A stretch of 64,000 bases of DNA from Phoenix dactylifera (GCF_009389715.1 NC_052400.1:19375674-19439673), one strand, 5' to 3'. Positions 36,440 to 56,126 are shown, counted from the stretch's first letter. The notes: generated by a model from the sequence alone, not told the origin. Made by a program: numbers and translations.

Positions 36440-36998
36440 AATCAATCAATCGGCCATATCTCATAAGCAAGGACCGAGCTCAGATCAGATCTGCGGTTTC
36501 TGATTCGTGCTCTCTGAGAGATGGTGCAAGATGGCATCCCGTGGATCCTCAAAGAGAGGAGCAACCTGGAAGAATGTCTGAAGCTCCCGAGAGCGGCCAC
36601 CGGAACTGCATTCTCCGGCTGGAATGCGTAAGAACTCGGGTTATCATCCACACTCACCACCCGATCCTAACCCCTCCCCATCACCGACCCGACCGATCCT
36701 TCACCAACTTCCCCTCCATCTCCTTGCAGGAGTCCCTCAACGTACAGGCGGAATGATATGATCTCCCCTCTTGGATCGAGGTGATCGGGTACGAGCGACG
36801 CGTACTCCCTGTTGAGCCCTCTGGTGAGCACGACGACCTCGAAGGCCTTGGCGTCCTCTTGGAGGAGCTCGTCGACACCCGGGGCGCTTCCAAACGTAGA
36901 CCTCGCCGTTGGTTCTGTGGTGGACGATGAAGTCGTACCTCTCGGAGGGGGTCGGTCTTGGCACGGGTCAGGGTCTCGTCGAGGTCCAGAATGACCAT
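36440..36998 (-). pseudogene. NIF/SCP-type CTD phosphatase-like pseudogene
   Basis: Minus-strand remnant of an FCP1/NLI-interacting-factor (HAD) phosphatase. From 36998 it reads MVILDLDETLTRAKTDP, with the catalytic DxDxT intact. The homology then continues in a second frame (ERYDFIVHHRTNGEVYVWKR), a third (VDELLQEDAKAFEVVVLTRG, then NREYASLV), and back in the first (RDSCKEMEGKLVKD). Near 36660 it ends with VSVDDNPSSYAFQPENAVPV, the family's conserved VDDNP/QP-NA-P block. At least three frame changes within ~350 bases make it non-functional as a phosphatase. GC content is much higher than the flanks, typical of monocot coding DNA. Upstream to ~37290 the sequence stays GC-rich and probably belongs to the old 5' part. 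Confidence 0.75.
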
Positions 36999-39760
36999 CT
37001 TTCTCCCGGGGAATGAGGACTGGGGGAGGAGTATAGGGGCGGCGGGAGGAGCGAAATCCTCGTCGGGATGCGGCTCCAGACGAGAGGGAGCGGCGGTGAT
37101 GGACTTGACATGGGACGGCTTCTTACGGTGGCGGCGGGTGGATCTTGGGGTGGATTTGGAGAACTTTGTGGGCGTTTCCGACGGAACGCGGTTGCATCCT
37201 TCGCGCGAAGGAAGGATACATCTTCCTTCGCGCTGGACGACCGTTGGATCTTATACAATACAGATCTCAAAGCGCTTCGAACCGTCATTGCACGGACGAT
37301 CTAAGCGCATTCTTCTTTTGCGCGTAGGAGATACCACCACGACCCGTTTTGGTCTGCACTCCTAGCTTATTAGTTGAAAGTACCATCATTTCTTTTCATT
37401 CCAAATTGATTAAAGAATGATAGAGAAAATTTTGGGGCAGCAATGGTAGGATGACCATTAACTTCCAACTTGATCGGCCAATGATATCCATCCATGTCCC
37501 GGATGATTATTATGATAGCATTCATTCTTATAGATCAAGGTGATTTCTTTAAATCCTACACAGTTCTTCCAGGGTCCTGTCCGGCTAAATTAGCTTGCAT
37601 AAGTTAGAAGTAGGCTGGTTAGACTCGTAGTTTAAGCAAAAACTTGCTCTCGTTTTTTTATGGCAGGATGAAGTTTAAATATATATGTTTTGGCTTAATT
37701 ATGCCATGTCACACGCGTGTTCTTGTCGACGCTCTTCTTTAGATATACTTAAATCTTTATAGAAAAAAGTGAAGGATCTAAAAATTCTTTAATATAATTC
37801 TCTTCATCTAGATCGAGTAAAATTTATCTATTTTACATAATATGATTATTGGCGTACATGGTCACATAACGCACATGATGTAAAATATAAGTTCTCTGAT
37901 AAAAAATGAGGATAGTCAAAAAGGAGAAATTACTAGATGAATCCGATTTGGCCGAACATTTTAGTAGTCGCTGACCATATTACCTTCTCCTGTATTTAGG
38001 CTATTCAAGATAAAACATAGTAGTCTTGTCATTATGACTCTAGTGCAATCCTTGTTAACAAATCAAATTGCTCCCCTTACATAGAAGAGACAATTAGATT
38101 AGACTGGGTCCATGTGTAGAATTGATTCAGTAGAAGGCTAAACATGATCCATGTGACAAAAAGGACATGAAAAAAACAAACTAGATAGAGTAAAGGAAAA
38201 AATCAAATTAGATGACAAGACAATCCAACCTCCATGATTAAAAAAAAAATTGAAATGGTAAAATATGTGACTTGATCTGACATCCCACCAAGTCCATCAA
38301 CAAGTGTAATTTAAATGAGCTAGCTTTGCGAACAACGATAGATGTATATACCACATTAAATAACAGTATAATTTTATACTTGTACACCCCATCCTCAACC
38401 CTCAAACAACAAAAAAAACAAATAAAATAAAAGAAAAGAAAAGGTAAAAGAGTTAGGTTTACATTAAACCGCCATAAGCTGAGCCCACGTTTTGACCATC
38501 TCGTCCTCGACAGGTTCCCCGTTACCTGGTCACGGCAGCAACTTCCATATCACCATTCATGAGATGAGTTTGCATGACCGTAGTCTTTGACTTGGTATTA
38601 GTTCAAACCTATCTTGTTTTCGGCTTAAATAAGCTTTATCGATTTGTTTATTGATGATATAATTACAGTATGACGAGATATCACGTTATCACCTCATGCT
38701 TACGTGCCGGGAAGTTGGCCGAACCATTTAGCTTTATATGATGGTTGATGGAAACGGAAAGAAATATAAATAGTCTGCTTTATATTTTATCCCTCGTGCC
38801 TGCTCCATACAATTCTTTTTCCTTTAAATCCTATTAGTTAGCAGCCCAAACGGCAAATCAGTCTCATTATTAAGATGCCATATGTTTAGGTTTTAAAGAT
38901 TAATGCTTGAGGGCAGGGTAATTCGTAGTGATTATATATAGAACATTTTCTCTTCTCTCTCTTACTCTATCAGTTCATAGGCATGCCGTGATTTTGGATA
39001 AATCCGGATACGGATAATCTTAGCTAGCCAAGCTACCATTCTTTGAAAATTCTAAACCCGTAATAACGTATCCTCTAAAAACAAATTTCGAATGAATAGA
39101 TCGTTAATTTATTTATTACCAAAGATTAGGATCAGTATATATAGCGTGTTATATTTCTACCTTTATACGATATGACCGTTCAATATTGTTAAAACAAGCA
39201 TTTCTCTGGTCGCATACACGTTCTTACGAGCCCAAAGTAACCCTCAGTGTTGCCAAACACTCGCACGTGCTGGGTTCTGCGACTCGTTCTGCACGTGTTT
39301 TGGTCCAAGAGTTGGTGTAAGATGTACCTGGAGATTTTACAAATATATTTTTTAATTAAATATATGTTTTAGCTGAAAAATTAAACTAAAGCATGGTACA
39401 TGCAATGCACGGCATCGCGAATGGGAAAAGAGGGAAAGACTTCGTAAGCCTATCGATCCACATGGGGATTGTTATATAAAGTATCAATTTTTTGGGTATC
39501 ACCCCTCCCCATTCCGTTCACTTCCTCTGCTGTCCAATACCAGCTTTTGGCCTTCACGCCTTCCAAATAATTCCTCCATTAGAACCGATATTCCCTCGCT
39601 CCATCACTGCTATCCATTCCTTCGGCCAAGAATACCGTGAGATAGTGGTCAACACAGTGTGAAGAAAACGAATATAAAAAAAAGTTCATTAAAGAATAAA
39701 GCCAAGCCAGAGTTCTACCGGGTCTTCTCCTCCTCCTCCCCTGGCTGGGTCTCCATCTGC
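36999..39760. other. intergenic
   Basis: 36999–37330 is GC-rich and likely the decayed 5' part of the phosphatase pseudogene. The rest is AT-rich with no gene. A TATATAAA at 39473–39480 could serve the aquaporin gene if its leader is ~390 bases long. Confidence 0.45.
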
Positions 39761-39800
39761 CGATAAATACAAGCCCAAGTCGATAAATACAAGCCCAAGT
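39761..39800. repeat. perfect 20-bp tandem duplication upstream of the NIP gene
   Basis: CGATAAATACAAGCCCAAGT occurs twice back to back (39761–39780, 39781–39800), ~100 bases before the NIP start codon. Confidence 0.95.
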
Positions 39801-39848
39801 CGAAGTCTTCTTCTTTGTCCTTGCAGTTGCTCTGTCCATCTCTTGGTC

Positions 39849-39850
39849 TG

Positions 39851-39882
<32 letters not shown>

Positions 39883-39895
39883 AAGAGATAGAGAG
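39849..39895. repeat. GT/GA microsatellite in the NIP leader
   Basis: A (TG)n run passes directly into (AG)n and ends at the ATG. GA-rich tracts are common in plant leaders and bind BPC factors; here it is a length-variable tract touching the start codon. Confidence 0.85.
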
Positions 39896-42228
39896 ATGGG
39901 AGGGAATGGAGAGAATTCGGATGCTAATGGGATGCAGGAGAGGTATATGGAGGAGGGAACCGCTGGGTTTCCGAGAGAAGAAGAGCGTGCTATTCCAGAT
40001 CATGGCTATGGGAATTCTACTACCATCGAACGCTGTGGCTTTAGTCTCTATATTCCTTTCCTCCAAAAGGTGAGACTTCTTCTCCTATATTTTGTAATTG
40101 CATTCATTTTTTCCTTTATTCTCATGTGCTCACTTTAGAGATGGATTTAATAAGTACCGTAAAATAGAGTTTCTTTGTGTGTGTTTGAGATCTCTATTTC
40201 CAATACATCTATGTATTGTCGTGATCTCTGTCTCTATTTAGTGAAAATATATCGTGCTTCGAAGGCGTTTGCGGGTTCGACCATTCTTACTTTCAATCGT
40301 TGATCAAACTGGATGTGATTCCAAAACGTACGCATCATCATTTATTAAAAGCACCAGCATACGTGCACGCCAACTGCACGTCTAATAATTCTTACTTAAC
40401 AATTGTTTTTTTTTTTGAAAAAAAAATTTAATAGCAATCTGTTTGGTTGGACTTTTATTTGCATGTTTTCTTAAAGAAGAAAACAGAAGGCTTTCCAAAC
40501 GTAGAGACAAAATCTAGTTCCTTTTCTGATGTAAGGGGTTGGACCGTCTCCTAGCTAGGTTTCACTCGCGAATACTATTATGTTCCTTTTCTGATGCAAG
40601 GGGTTGGACCGTTTCTTTTTTCCATTTCATTATCCTCCATCAGCAGAAACAGGAACATATATAACAGTATTCGCGAGTGAAACCTAGTTGGTGAATCTTC
40701 TCACGAGATTTGATGGTGGCATTTTGAAGCTATGGTTGTAGGTAGTTGGCCAACTCCTTGATCACCTGTGAAGCAATTCCATTGGTTTTTCGTGCAGACG
40801 ATTTATCAGCCATCTCGCCATACTGTTATATTTTATTGTGATGGACAAGATTCAAACAACTTTAATAGAGATGGTGATTGCTTTTTTTTCACTCAAATTA
40901 TGTGCAGATAATTGCTGAAGTGTTTGGGACCTACTTTTTGATATTTGCCGGGTGTGGCTCGGTGACAGTTAATCTAAGCAAGGGCACTGTTACATTCCCT
41001 GGCATAAGCATTGTGTGGGGGATGGTGGTCATGGTTATGGTCTACTCGATCGGCCACATCTCCGGAGCTCATTTCAATCCCGCCGTCACCATTGCCTTCG
41101 CTACCTGTCGAAGGTTTCCATGGAATCAGGTGTTTGATTTGATTGAACTCTAGTCCATAGGTCGAACAATCTCAGCTTGATTGAGAAAATTCCATGCTTT
41201 CTATATGACCACTCTTATCTCAAGCTATCCCTTCAACCTTACGTTCATGTAGGTGCCGGCATATATATTTGCTCAAGTGTTGGGATCGACCCTTGCAAGT
41301 GGTACGCTGCGGTTGCTGTTCGGAGGAAAACGTGAACTCTTTGCAGGAACCATTCCGGCTGGCTCAGATGTACAGTCGCTGGTGCTTGAGTTCATCATCT
41401 CCTTCTACCTCATGTTTGTGATATCTGGTGTGGCCACTGACAAAAGAGCGGTGAGACAAACAGCTCTGAAAATATAATATAAACAAGTATCGAATCACTC
41501 ACTGGATAAAAACTTGCGGCTTTTGATTCTGTCAGCCAATTCGCCTTCAATTTCGAAATCAAATGGCCACAAGTTTCTTCAAAGGGTTTTTTTTAGGTTT
41601 ATCTGTTGGTGAAAAGTTCATGGTGATCTTATTTGACCGTTTCCATTGTCCAGATTGGAGAATTGGCAGGGCTAGCAGTTGGAGCTACTGTCCTCCTAAA
41701 TGTGCTTTTCGCCGGGTATATATTCAAACATCATTAATCAAATCTACAATGAAATGTTCATACATGCATACATACATACGCACAAACATATACACATATA
41801 TACTTTTATATGCATATACATGTACCTATGCATACATAGATACGTACGTACATATATATTGAATTGCTCGATATAGCATGTTTAGGTCATAATCCTTGGC
41901 TTGAAATGTTCAAATCCCTCTGTGGTTCGAAGTCGAGCACATCATACATGCTTTTCATGAGAAAGCCAACGTAGCATGAATTATAAGCCTGGTTAATTTT
42001 TGTGACAGCCCTATATCAGGAGCATCGATGAACCCGGCGAGGAGCCTAGGGCCGGCGATCGTGGCCAACCGATATGAGAGTATATGGGTGTACATCGTTG
42101 GTCCAATCTGTGGGGCAGTGACAGGGGCATGGGCGTACAACCTCATCCGCTTCACCAACAAGCCCTTGCGTGAGATCACCAGGAGTATCTTATTCCCTAA
42201 AAGCTTGAGCAGGAACAACTCCAGATAA
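39896..42228 (+). CDS. NIP1: NIP subgroup I aquaporin (nodulin-26-like intrinsic protein)
   Basis: Five exons: 39896–40069, 40908–41129, 41253–41450, 41654–41715 and 42009–42228; 291 aa, all GT–AG, frame kept throughout. A ~58-residue hydrophilic N-terminus is followed by six membrane helices. Both NPA boxes are intact (SGAHFNPAVT, N115–A117; SGASMNPARS, N227–A229). The selectivity-filter positions, aligned to soybean nodulin 26, are W95, V215, A224 and R230, the W/V/A/R set of NIP subgroup I. This group passes water, glycerol and small uncharged solutes including undissociated acids and arsenite (family knowledge). The C-terminus is basic (SLSRNNSR). The ATG is chosen because the upstream in-frame extension is only the GA-repeat leader. 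Intron 1 contains a foldback repeat, listed separately. Confidence 0.95.
40517..40687. repeat. foldback with nested direct repeat, NIP intron 1
   Basis: The left arm 40555–40586 (CTAGGTTTCACTCGCGAATA…TGTTCC) is the reverse complement of 40652–40687, apart from small differences, giving a ~33-bp stem. A ~30-base direct repeat (TTCTGATGTAAGGGGTTGGA core) occurs at 40517–40547 and 40582–40613, one copy just outside and one inside the left arm. Confidence 0.9.
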
Positions 42229-43180
42229 AGAGCATATAGTTCTATGCAGTCCATTATTGCTGTAACCCTCTCATTTTCCTTCTTCCATGGATATATACAG
42301 AAAGAGAGCTCTCACTGGTAGCGTGTGATGCAAGTTGGTCCATGGAAGAAGACTTGTATTTGTCATTATATTTTTTCCTTATTTATTTATTTATTTTGAA
42401 GATTATGTTTTCTTAAATTTATTTCGCTTTCTGCGCGTAGATCTCTGCTTGAGTTTGGAACAATTCTCATATTCCTTGCAAGCCATATTCTATGAGAGAG
42501 CACTTCTTAATGTAATGTTGAATGCTCCTGAACTACTGAGAAGATCATCTGTATAAATATTGTAGGTGGGTGTGCTTAGGTTAGCTATCTGATAACCAGC
42601 AAACTTAAAATCTTATAGACTAAGAGTCTAAAAATGCAAAATAATCAGGGACAGACATTTTACCGCTTATAAGGTTGCGTCCTCTTATTTTTTTAAGATG
42701 ATGTGAACTCGATGAGGGTGAAATTGTTGGAATTGATGGAACCGCCAAGTAGACAAACAAGATCTAAGGTTTCCTCGCCAAACTTTTTGAACAAGTGAAA
42801 GGAGAGGTTAGTTGGCTAGCTTGTTGGCAGATACTTAGCAAATACTTTTTTTTTCGAGCAAATTGTTAGCAGATAGCCATGAAAATTCTACAGAACGATT
42901 CTTCTTTGGAATATCCTCGGATCCTTTATCTTTTTTTTTAAATGTATTTTTCTTTTTAAAAGATGAGGCGTAATCTTTGCATTGATAACTCTATGGAAAT
43001 AATAAAGGTAGCATTTAATAGCAAGGAGGTTGAACATGCTTGGCAGAATCAGGAGGGAAAGGAGACTCTGTTGAGCTTAACTATATTTGACTTTGTAAAA
43101 TGACTTGAGAATGTAGGATAAATAGGAGTAAGTGAAATTCCACTATTTTTAACGTTATTTTACTTATTTCGAATATTACC
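42229..43180. other. 3' region of NIP and intergenic DNA
   Basis: Likely NIP 3' UTR to about 42560; no gene beyond. Confidence 0.5.
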
Positions 43181-43325
43181 CAAGCTTGTCGGCCAAGGCT
43201 ATCGACTCATTAGATAAATTAGTGTAGCATGCGTGACCCAGAACATCTAAGAGCATCACAGACTTAATATTGCCTCAAACTTCTGTAGCCTAAGCGGCCA
43301 TAGTCCCTCTAAGAAGCTGACCGCG
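43181..43325 (-). pseudogene. 18S rRNA gene fragment
   Basis: About 145 bases on the minus strand match the 3' half of plant nuclear 18S rRNA. Landmarks are CTTCTTAGAGGGACTATGGC then CGCTTAGG, GTTTGAGGCAATA, GTCTGTGATG, AGATGTTCTGGG, and ATAGCCTTGGCCGA. Many former CG sites now read TG or CA, as expected of methylated, non-functional DNA. It is far too short to be a working gene. Confidence 0.85.
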
Positions 43326-43329
43326 TTTG

Positions 43330-43600
43330 CAATACTCCTTAGTACTTTGGAACTCCGGGACCGGCTTTGGGCGGATGCCCTACTGGGGTGGTAGGGGGCG
43401 CCGCCGCCGCGGCAGCAGGTGCCCGACAGAGCCCGAGCGGGGTGGTGGAAAAGGGCGCGGACCGGCGATGAGCGCAACACAGGTCCCACGCGAGCCAAGG
43501 GCCTTGCTGCCTCAGCATGCCAGGGCCGGAAGGCTCCATGTGCCGGGAAGCGGCGTCTGGCGTCGTGCGGTTGCGGCCGTGTCAGCATGTGAGCTGTGAA
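43330..43600. other. GC-rich block adjoining the 18S fragment
   Basis: About 270 bases of markedly GC-rich DNA (gggcgccgccgccgcgg…), open in several frames on both strands, in an otherwise AT-rich region. It does not continue the 18S sequence. I do not recognise it. Confidence 0.5.
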
Positions 43601-45214
43601 ATTGCTGAGGAAAATTAGAGAGTTGGAGTATTGGATTTGGATATGGAAGAAATAGTCTTTTTGGGCCTTCTGGCTAAGATCAAGTAGGAGATCTCACATA
43701 CTTTTTTTTGGCGGGGCATGTGTATCGCAATTGGGAGAATCCAGCTCTTAAACTATGCCAAGCCCGCATCCCACCCATGTTGCATGTGAGAGATAATATC
43801 CAAACTGTCAATGACTTTTGGTAGCTGCTCTACCAAAAATTTCAGGGCTCATCCAAAGTGGATTTGAATATAATTAAGAGGTTTCTAAGATATATTGTTC
43901 CAACCTAATAATCCCATGAATACCTCCTCTTACTCCTTGGCTTACCTAGACAGTTCCGGTTCAAAACATAAAATAATATAGATGATCTCAAATGTGTTAT
44001 TTTAAAGCCTTTATCGATACTAATAATTTTTTTGAAGAATACACCATAAAATTTTTCTCTGAAGAATTTAATTGCAATAATGTCATGATATAGAATCTGG
44101 ATTGCAATTAGGTAGACCCTCAAGTGTTCGAAAGAAATTTTTCTTTTGTAAAAATGCCGTCCAAATGCGCCAATTAAACGGAGTAGTCTTTTTGAGTCAT
44201 GACGGCATTCCCAATGGTGAGTTTCTCTTTAATTTTTTAAGATTTTTTTAAGATACTTTTCACCTTTTCTTCCTCCTCCAGGCAAAATCAAATTTCCAAC
44301 TCGAAAAAAAAAGGCAATTAGAGGACTAGTCCTCTAAATTTCTCATGCAAAATATGTAACGCACGCATTTCGTAAGGGCCAGTTTGGCATTTATTTTTGC
44401 TTTTGTATTTTTGTTCTCTACAAATTAATGGAATACCTCAATAGAGGTTAATGTTGAGGATAGCATTTGCATTAAACTTCTACTATTTCTTAATTTTATT
44501 TTCACTCCTATTGCAAACAAAGCATCGAATATTTTACAAATAATTTCCAAAAAAAAAAGATTTCACCATACAAGTTGTTTAATCTAGTTAATTTTACTTC
44601 TTAAATATTTGAAAATAAAAGCAATACCAAAAAAAAGCTCTCAATATTCAGTCTGAGTTTAGGTTTAGACAAAGCAAACACTTCAATTTTATGCCTTTAA
44701 GTGAGTGGTTGAATGATAAGATGGATGTTTTTGGCAAAAATTTTACGAAAGGAAAACCATGAACAATGAGTAAAAGGAATTTTTGTTCTTTTAATTAGGA
44801 ATGCCTCCACGAGGACAAGTGCCCGACTGTATTAATATATACACGCATAACTAAATCTCACGAAAACATAAAAGTAGAGAAGAAATATTACTCTTAAGGT
44901 TGCAGTGCCAAGAACCCCCATCACTGATGGAAGAGACTCATAATCACTTTCACTTTACAAAGGTCAAAGTAATAACCGCTACGTATAATAGATATTTCTC
45001 AACAGTTTGTGTCCTTATCATTCACATACAGAAGGCCTTGCACCCAAAAAGAAGGGGGGAGAAAACCAGAAAAGAGAGATGAACCACAAATTTTACCACT
45101 AAGGTCAGGCTGATACAGCCCCAAAAATTTTCCATGTCAGTATGACATTGCAAAATAGGGAAGTAATTGGTTATAAACAAGCTACAGTAATTTACAGCAT
45201 CCAATTTGACTCAC

Positions 45215-45292
45215 ATGAACTACATGCATATCATCATTCTCTGAGCCAGGGATTTCTGGTGTTGCAGTGGGGTTCACTTTATCCCCATCCAA
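45215..45292 (-). other. exon-like 26-codon block, unrecognised
   Basis: On the minus strand, between an acceptor 'aatcttctag' and a donor GTGAGT, 78 bases are open in phase 0 and read LDGDKVNPTATPEIPG then SENDDMHVVH. Composition is protein-like. No neighbouring exons were recognised. Confidence 0.3.
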
Positions 45293-46084
45293 CTAGAAGA
45301 TTGTATGAGTTTTCTAGCTGCAGTCAAGCCTTCACAACATATATTCTGATTATATGGCCTCTCAAACTTGTCATCCTAGAAAAACATGGATTTTATGTGA
45401 TTCCAAGGGCAATCAACTTTCAGGAAGTAAATAAGCAAATGAAGACATAAATGTCAAAAAATAATACAATGCATCAGGTCTGAAAGAACAGTGATATACA
45501 ATTTCACTAATTCTGAAATAAGTGATTGACAGGAATAATAATACAGTTCTCCAAGAGAAGTTTCTCTTGGCTAGTGCCAAAGGTAAAGTATGTATCTCCT
45601 GTATACAACTAATTCGTATATTGTGATCCTGTGCTATCAGATTAAAACAGAAGGAAAAAAAAAAAAAGCAAAAAGATTGTTTCCCTTGCTTCAATTTGAA
45701 TTTTCTTTTTACCCCCCCTCTTAAAAACTCTGCTTCCATCTGTGTTGAACTTCTCTAAAATCTTTACTATTGCTCAAGTTTTTATTTATTCAATTAATTT
45801 ATTTATCAAAGCAGAAAAACTTTTGCTATCCCAATATTTGATCTCTTTTTACTTTCAGTGTTAAGCGTGGATTATTTGATTTCGTCTGCACATAGATTTC
45901 CTCCCACCAACAACTAAAAGGAGTCATTTTTAGATACATTGATAAAATTTTGCATCTAAAAATATTGACGAAGAAAATATATTAATCATTTAGTTAAAGC
46001 TGTCTCCATGACCCACTCTGACTGGGCAGTGAGACTCTAAAAATATCCAGCGAGCTTACCACATGGTATTAATTTTCTTATCCT

Positions 46085-46300
46085 TACTTCCAGAACAATC
46101 AATATTATTATTTGTTGATAAATTTGTATTTTTACTTATTTTATATTTTTTCTTATTTGTCAATATATTTGCACGTTTTCTTATTTATTCAATATTTATT
46201 GATATATTTGCATATTTTCTTATTTTATATATCATTATTATCAACATATTCTTATGCTTCGTTATTTTGTATCTTTGTATAAATTATCAAAGGATTTTAT
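46085..46300. repeat. degenerate T-rich tandem repeat
   Basis: About four imperfect ~45–50-bp units with the recurring words 'gatatatttgcatattttcttatt'-like (here split: GATATATTTGCA and TTTTCTTATT). Confidence 0.5.
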
Positions 46301-46951
46301 AATTATTCTATTATTAGATGAATTTCCAAAGCAAAAAATCAATTAATAGTTTCAAGCCTTTAATTTTTTTCTAATTTCTCCCTGCGACACAAGGGTAATT
46401 CCCTAATATCCATCTACACAACTATAAAGGAGAGAGAAAGCAGGAGTGGAGGAGAGATTGTCACCTTTTTATCTCAAAAAAAAAAAAAAGAAGAGAAAAT
46501 TCCACATCATCCCCCTACTTATTATTTCTCTCATCCCCAATCCCCTCTCGAGAAAATTCCCTCTTCCTAATCTGTACTCATATATTTCTATCATCTCCTA
46601 ATTCCACATCAAGTCCCACCATTTCCTGGAAAGTGTAGAAACAACATCTGCAAGATCTGCACGAGTCCAATATAAAAGATATAAATCTATTTCAATCCCA
46701 AAGAATGCAAATCATAAAAAGGAACTCAAAAAGGGAAAGAGAGTGCAGTTTACATCTACGACATCACAAAAACTGAACATGTTTATTAATATTCATTCTG
46801 ATAACATTATTCTGAGCTCGTGATGACCAAGAACAATTGCTCGGTGTCTCAGGCTACAACACAGCTTCAGCCCTAGCATTATAATGCTACTACAGTAAAA
46901 AGGATTGCCTGCTTGCTTTTATTAAAGCATTTGCTGCAAGTCAGGGCTAAG

Positions 46952-54201
<7,250 letters not shown>

Positions 54202-54533
54202 TATCCGCAGGAGAGATCAAAACCCTAACACTAGCTGAATTCTTTGAAGGAGGAGGGGTTCGGAGCGAGAGGGGACGAGGAGAGGCGGTTCCGTGCGGAG
54301 ACAAAGCGAGGCGTCACGAAAGCACGCTTTTATAGGAAAAAGAAAAATAAAAATCCAAGCCCAAATTAAATTTCTAGGCCTAAAGCATTATCTGTTCGCT
54401 TCGTCCATATGCGTCGCGCTGACGCAGTTTGTGGACGGGCGTGATGTCTTTGGGTTGAAAAAATGGATCTTTATGCGCATTCCACTGCTCATCAGAACTC
54501 GTGACTTCCTAAATTATTGCCTGTACTGCATTC

Positions 54534-54543
54534 GCCACGTGGC
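54534..54543. promoter_or_regulatory. G-box upstream of citrate synthase
   Basis: The 10-base palindrome GCCACGTGGC lies 333 bases upstream of the citrate synthase ATG. It is a perfect bZIP/bHLH G-box; its use here is inferred. Confidence 0.45.
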
Positions 54544-55100
54544 AGTGCGCGCAGCCAACGATCTTGATGCACCTTACCATAAAAACCAACGATCGTGATT
54601 GGTTGTATGTGCAAGCTGGTGTAATACAGTGAAGACAATAATTACCTCGAGAAGAGAGGTTTGGATGGGGATTGGGTTGTAAGTACGGAGCCCGCCTCAG
54701 AGATATGGGTGCTCAAATGTAAGAAGTATTCTAGTGAGACACGCAACAAGGGTAAGCAACTTGCAAGATCCAGTGTATCGCAGGCATGCATATTAGGACA
54801 AAGCGGGGCCCAATTATCGCAAAGCAAGGGAGTTCTGTGTGTTTCCAGCCACATCCTGCCGAGTGTGCAAACAAAACCTGCCAAATTATAAACATAGCTG
54901 AACTTGGTTTCCAAGATTCAATTTGTATCAGTTTTTTTTAATTCAATTTAATGTTAGTTTGAGAAAATTTTGGAACCAAAAAATCTATGTTTAATTTCAA
55001 TTTAAATTTTTGAAAAACCAATTTGATCCTATCTAACCCAACCCACATGCAAAAATATAGATATGTGCATACAAACCAATCCGACTTATCTTTATCGGTT

Positions 55101-55104
<4 letters not shown>

Positions 55105-55190
<86 letters not shown>
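55105..55190. repeat. (AT)43 microsatellite
   Basis: 86 uninterrupted bases of alternating A and T. Open frames across it (Ile-Tyr repeats) are artefacts. Confidence 0.97.
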
Positions 55191-55194
<4 letters not shown>

Positions 55195-56083
55195 ATTGAT
55201 TCGACCCAAATTAATCCAAACCAACTAATATATATATTTAAACCAACCTATCCATATAAGGATGTCAACAAGGATGGATGCTGAAATATTTTACTCATTC
55301 TTGAGTTGGATGGGATGGTTTTAACTGGAATTAAATAAGAATGGTTTTGGTGATGATTTTAAAAGTCAAAAACTATTTAGTTTTAGTTTTAGTGTGATCT
55401 GAAGTCGAACTCGAACACGAAACCAAACATACCCAATATCGCGCAAAACCTTTTATTTAATATAAATATTAGCTCTTTATCCCATTCAATCGGAACCGTT
55501 CATAGATTATGGATGGGTAAATAACTAAATGGACAAATACTAGAAACTAGAGAGGCATCTTTTTTTCTCCTTTTGTTTTTTTTTTTGCGGTTATTGTATT
55601 TGTTGGACTTATTTTCTTTGATGCAGTTAGACTTATTTTTAACTTAGATTATTATATTTGTTGGATGGATACATTATTATTTTAAAATTATTGAGTTTGT
55701 TGGACGATTGTGTTATTATTTTTGGATATATTTATTAGTTAAGTTGGTATGAATTATATGAGCATTATAGATAATATCTTTAATTTGGGTATTTATATAT
55801 GAAAATGTTAAAATGAATAAAAAAGTTAAATAATATTTGGTTTGAGTTTTGTTGCGGCTGTATTTTTTTATTCCAAAAATCATTGGATTTTTGTTTTGTT
55901 TTTGGGGGGCGGTGGTGGATTGCGGGTTCGGTTTCTGTTTTTTCCGTAACCCTATCAAATCTGCCCTATTGACATCACTAGACCCATATGTGTTTACACA
56001 CACACACACATATATATATATTAATTTTTTTATATTTTTAGACTTAGTCCAATCTATTAAGTTAGGTCATTGAACATCAATCA

Positions 56084-56086
<3 letters not shown>

Positions 56087-56121
<35 letters not shown>
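56087..56121. repeat. (AT)n microsatellite
   Basis: 35 bases of alternating A and T, ~900 bases from the longer tract. Confidence 0.95.

Positions 56122-56126
<5 letters not shown>

Larger units (their letters stand above)
43601..46951. other. intergenic
   Basis: AT-rich; no confident gene. Contains a minus-strand exon-like piece (45215–45292) and a T-rich tandem repeat (46085–46300). The end is 3' flank of the citrate synthase gene. Confidence 0.45.

Noticed and set aside
55033-55284. Frames encoding (Ile-Tyr)n
   Set aside because: Pure translation of the (AT)n microsatellite.
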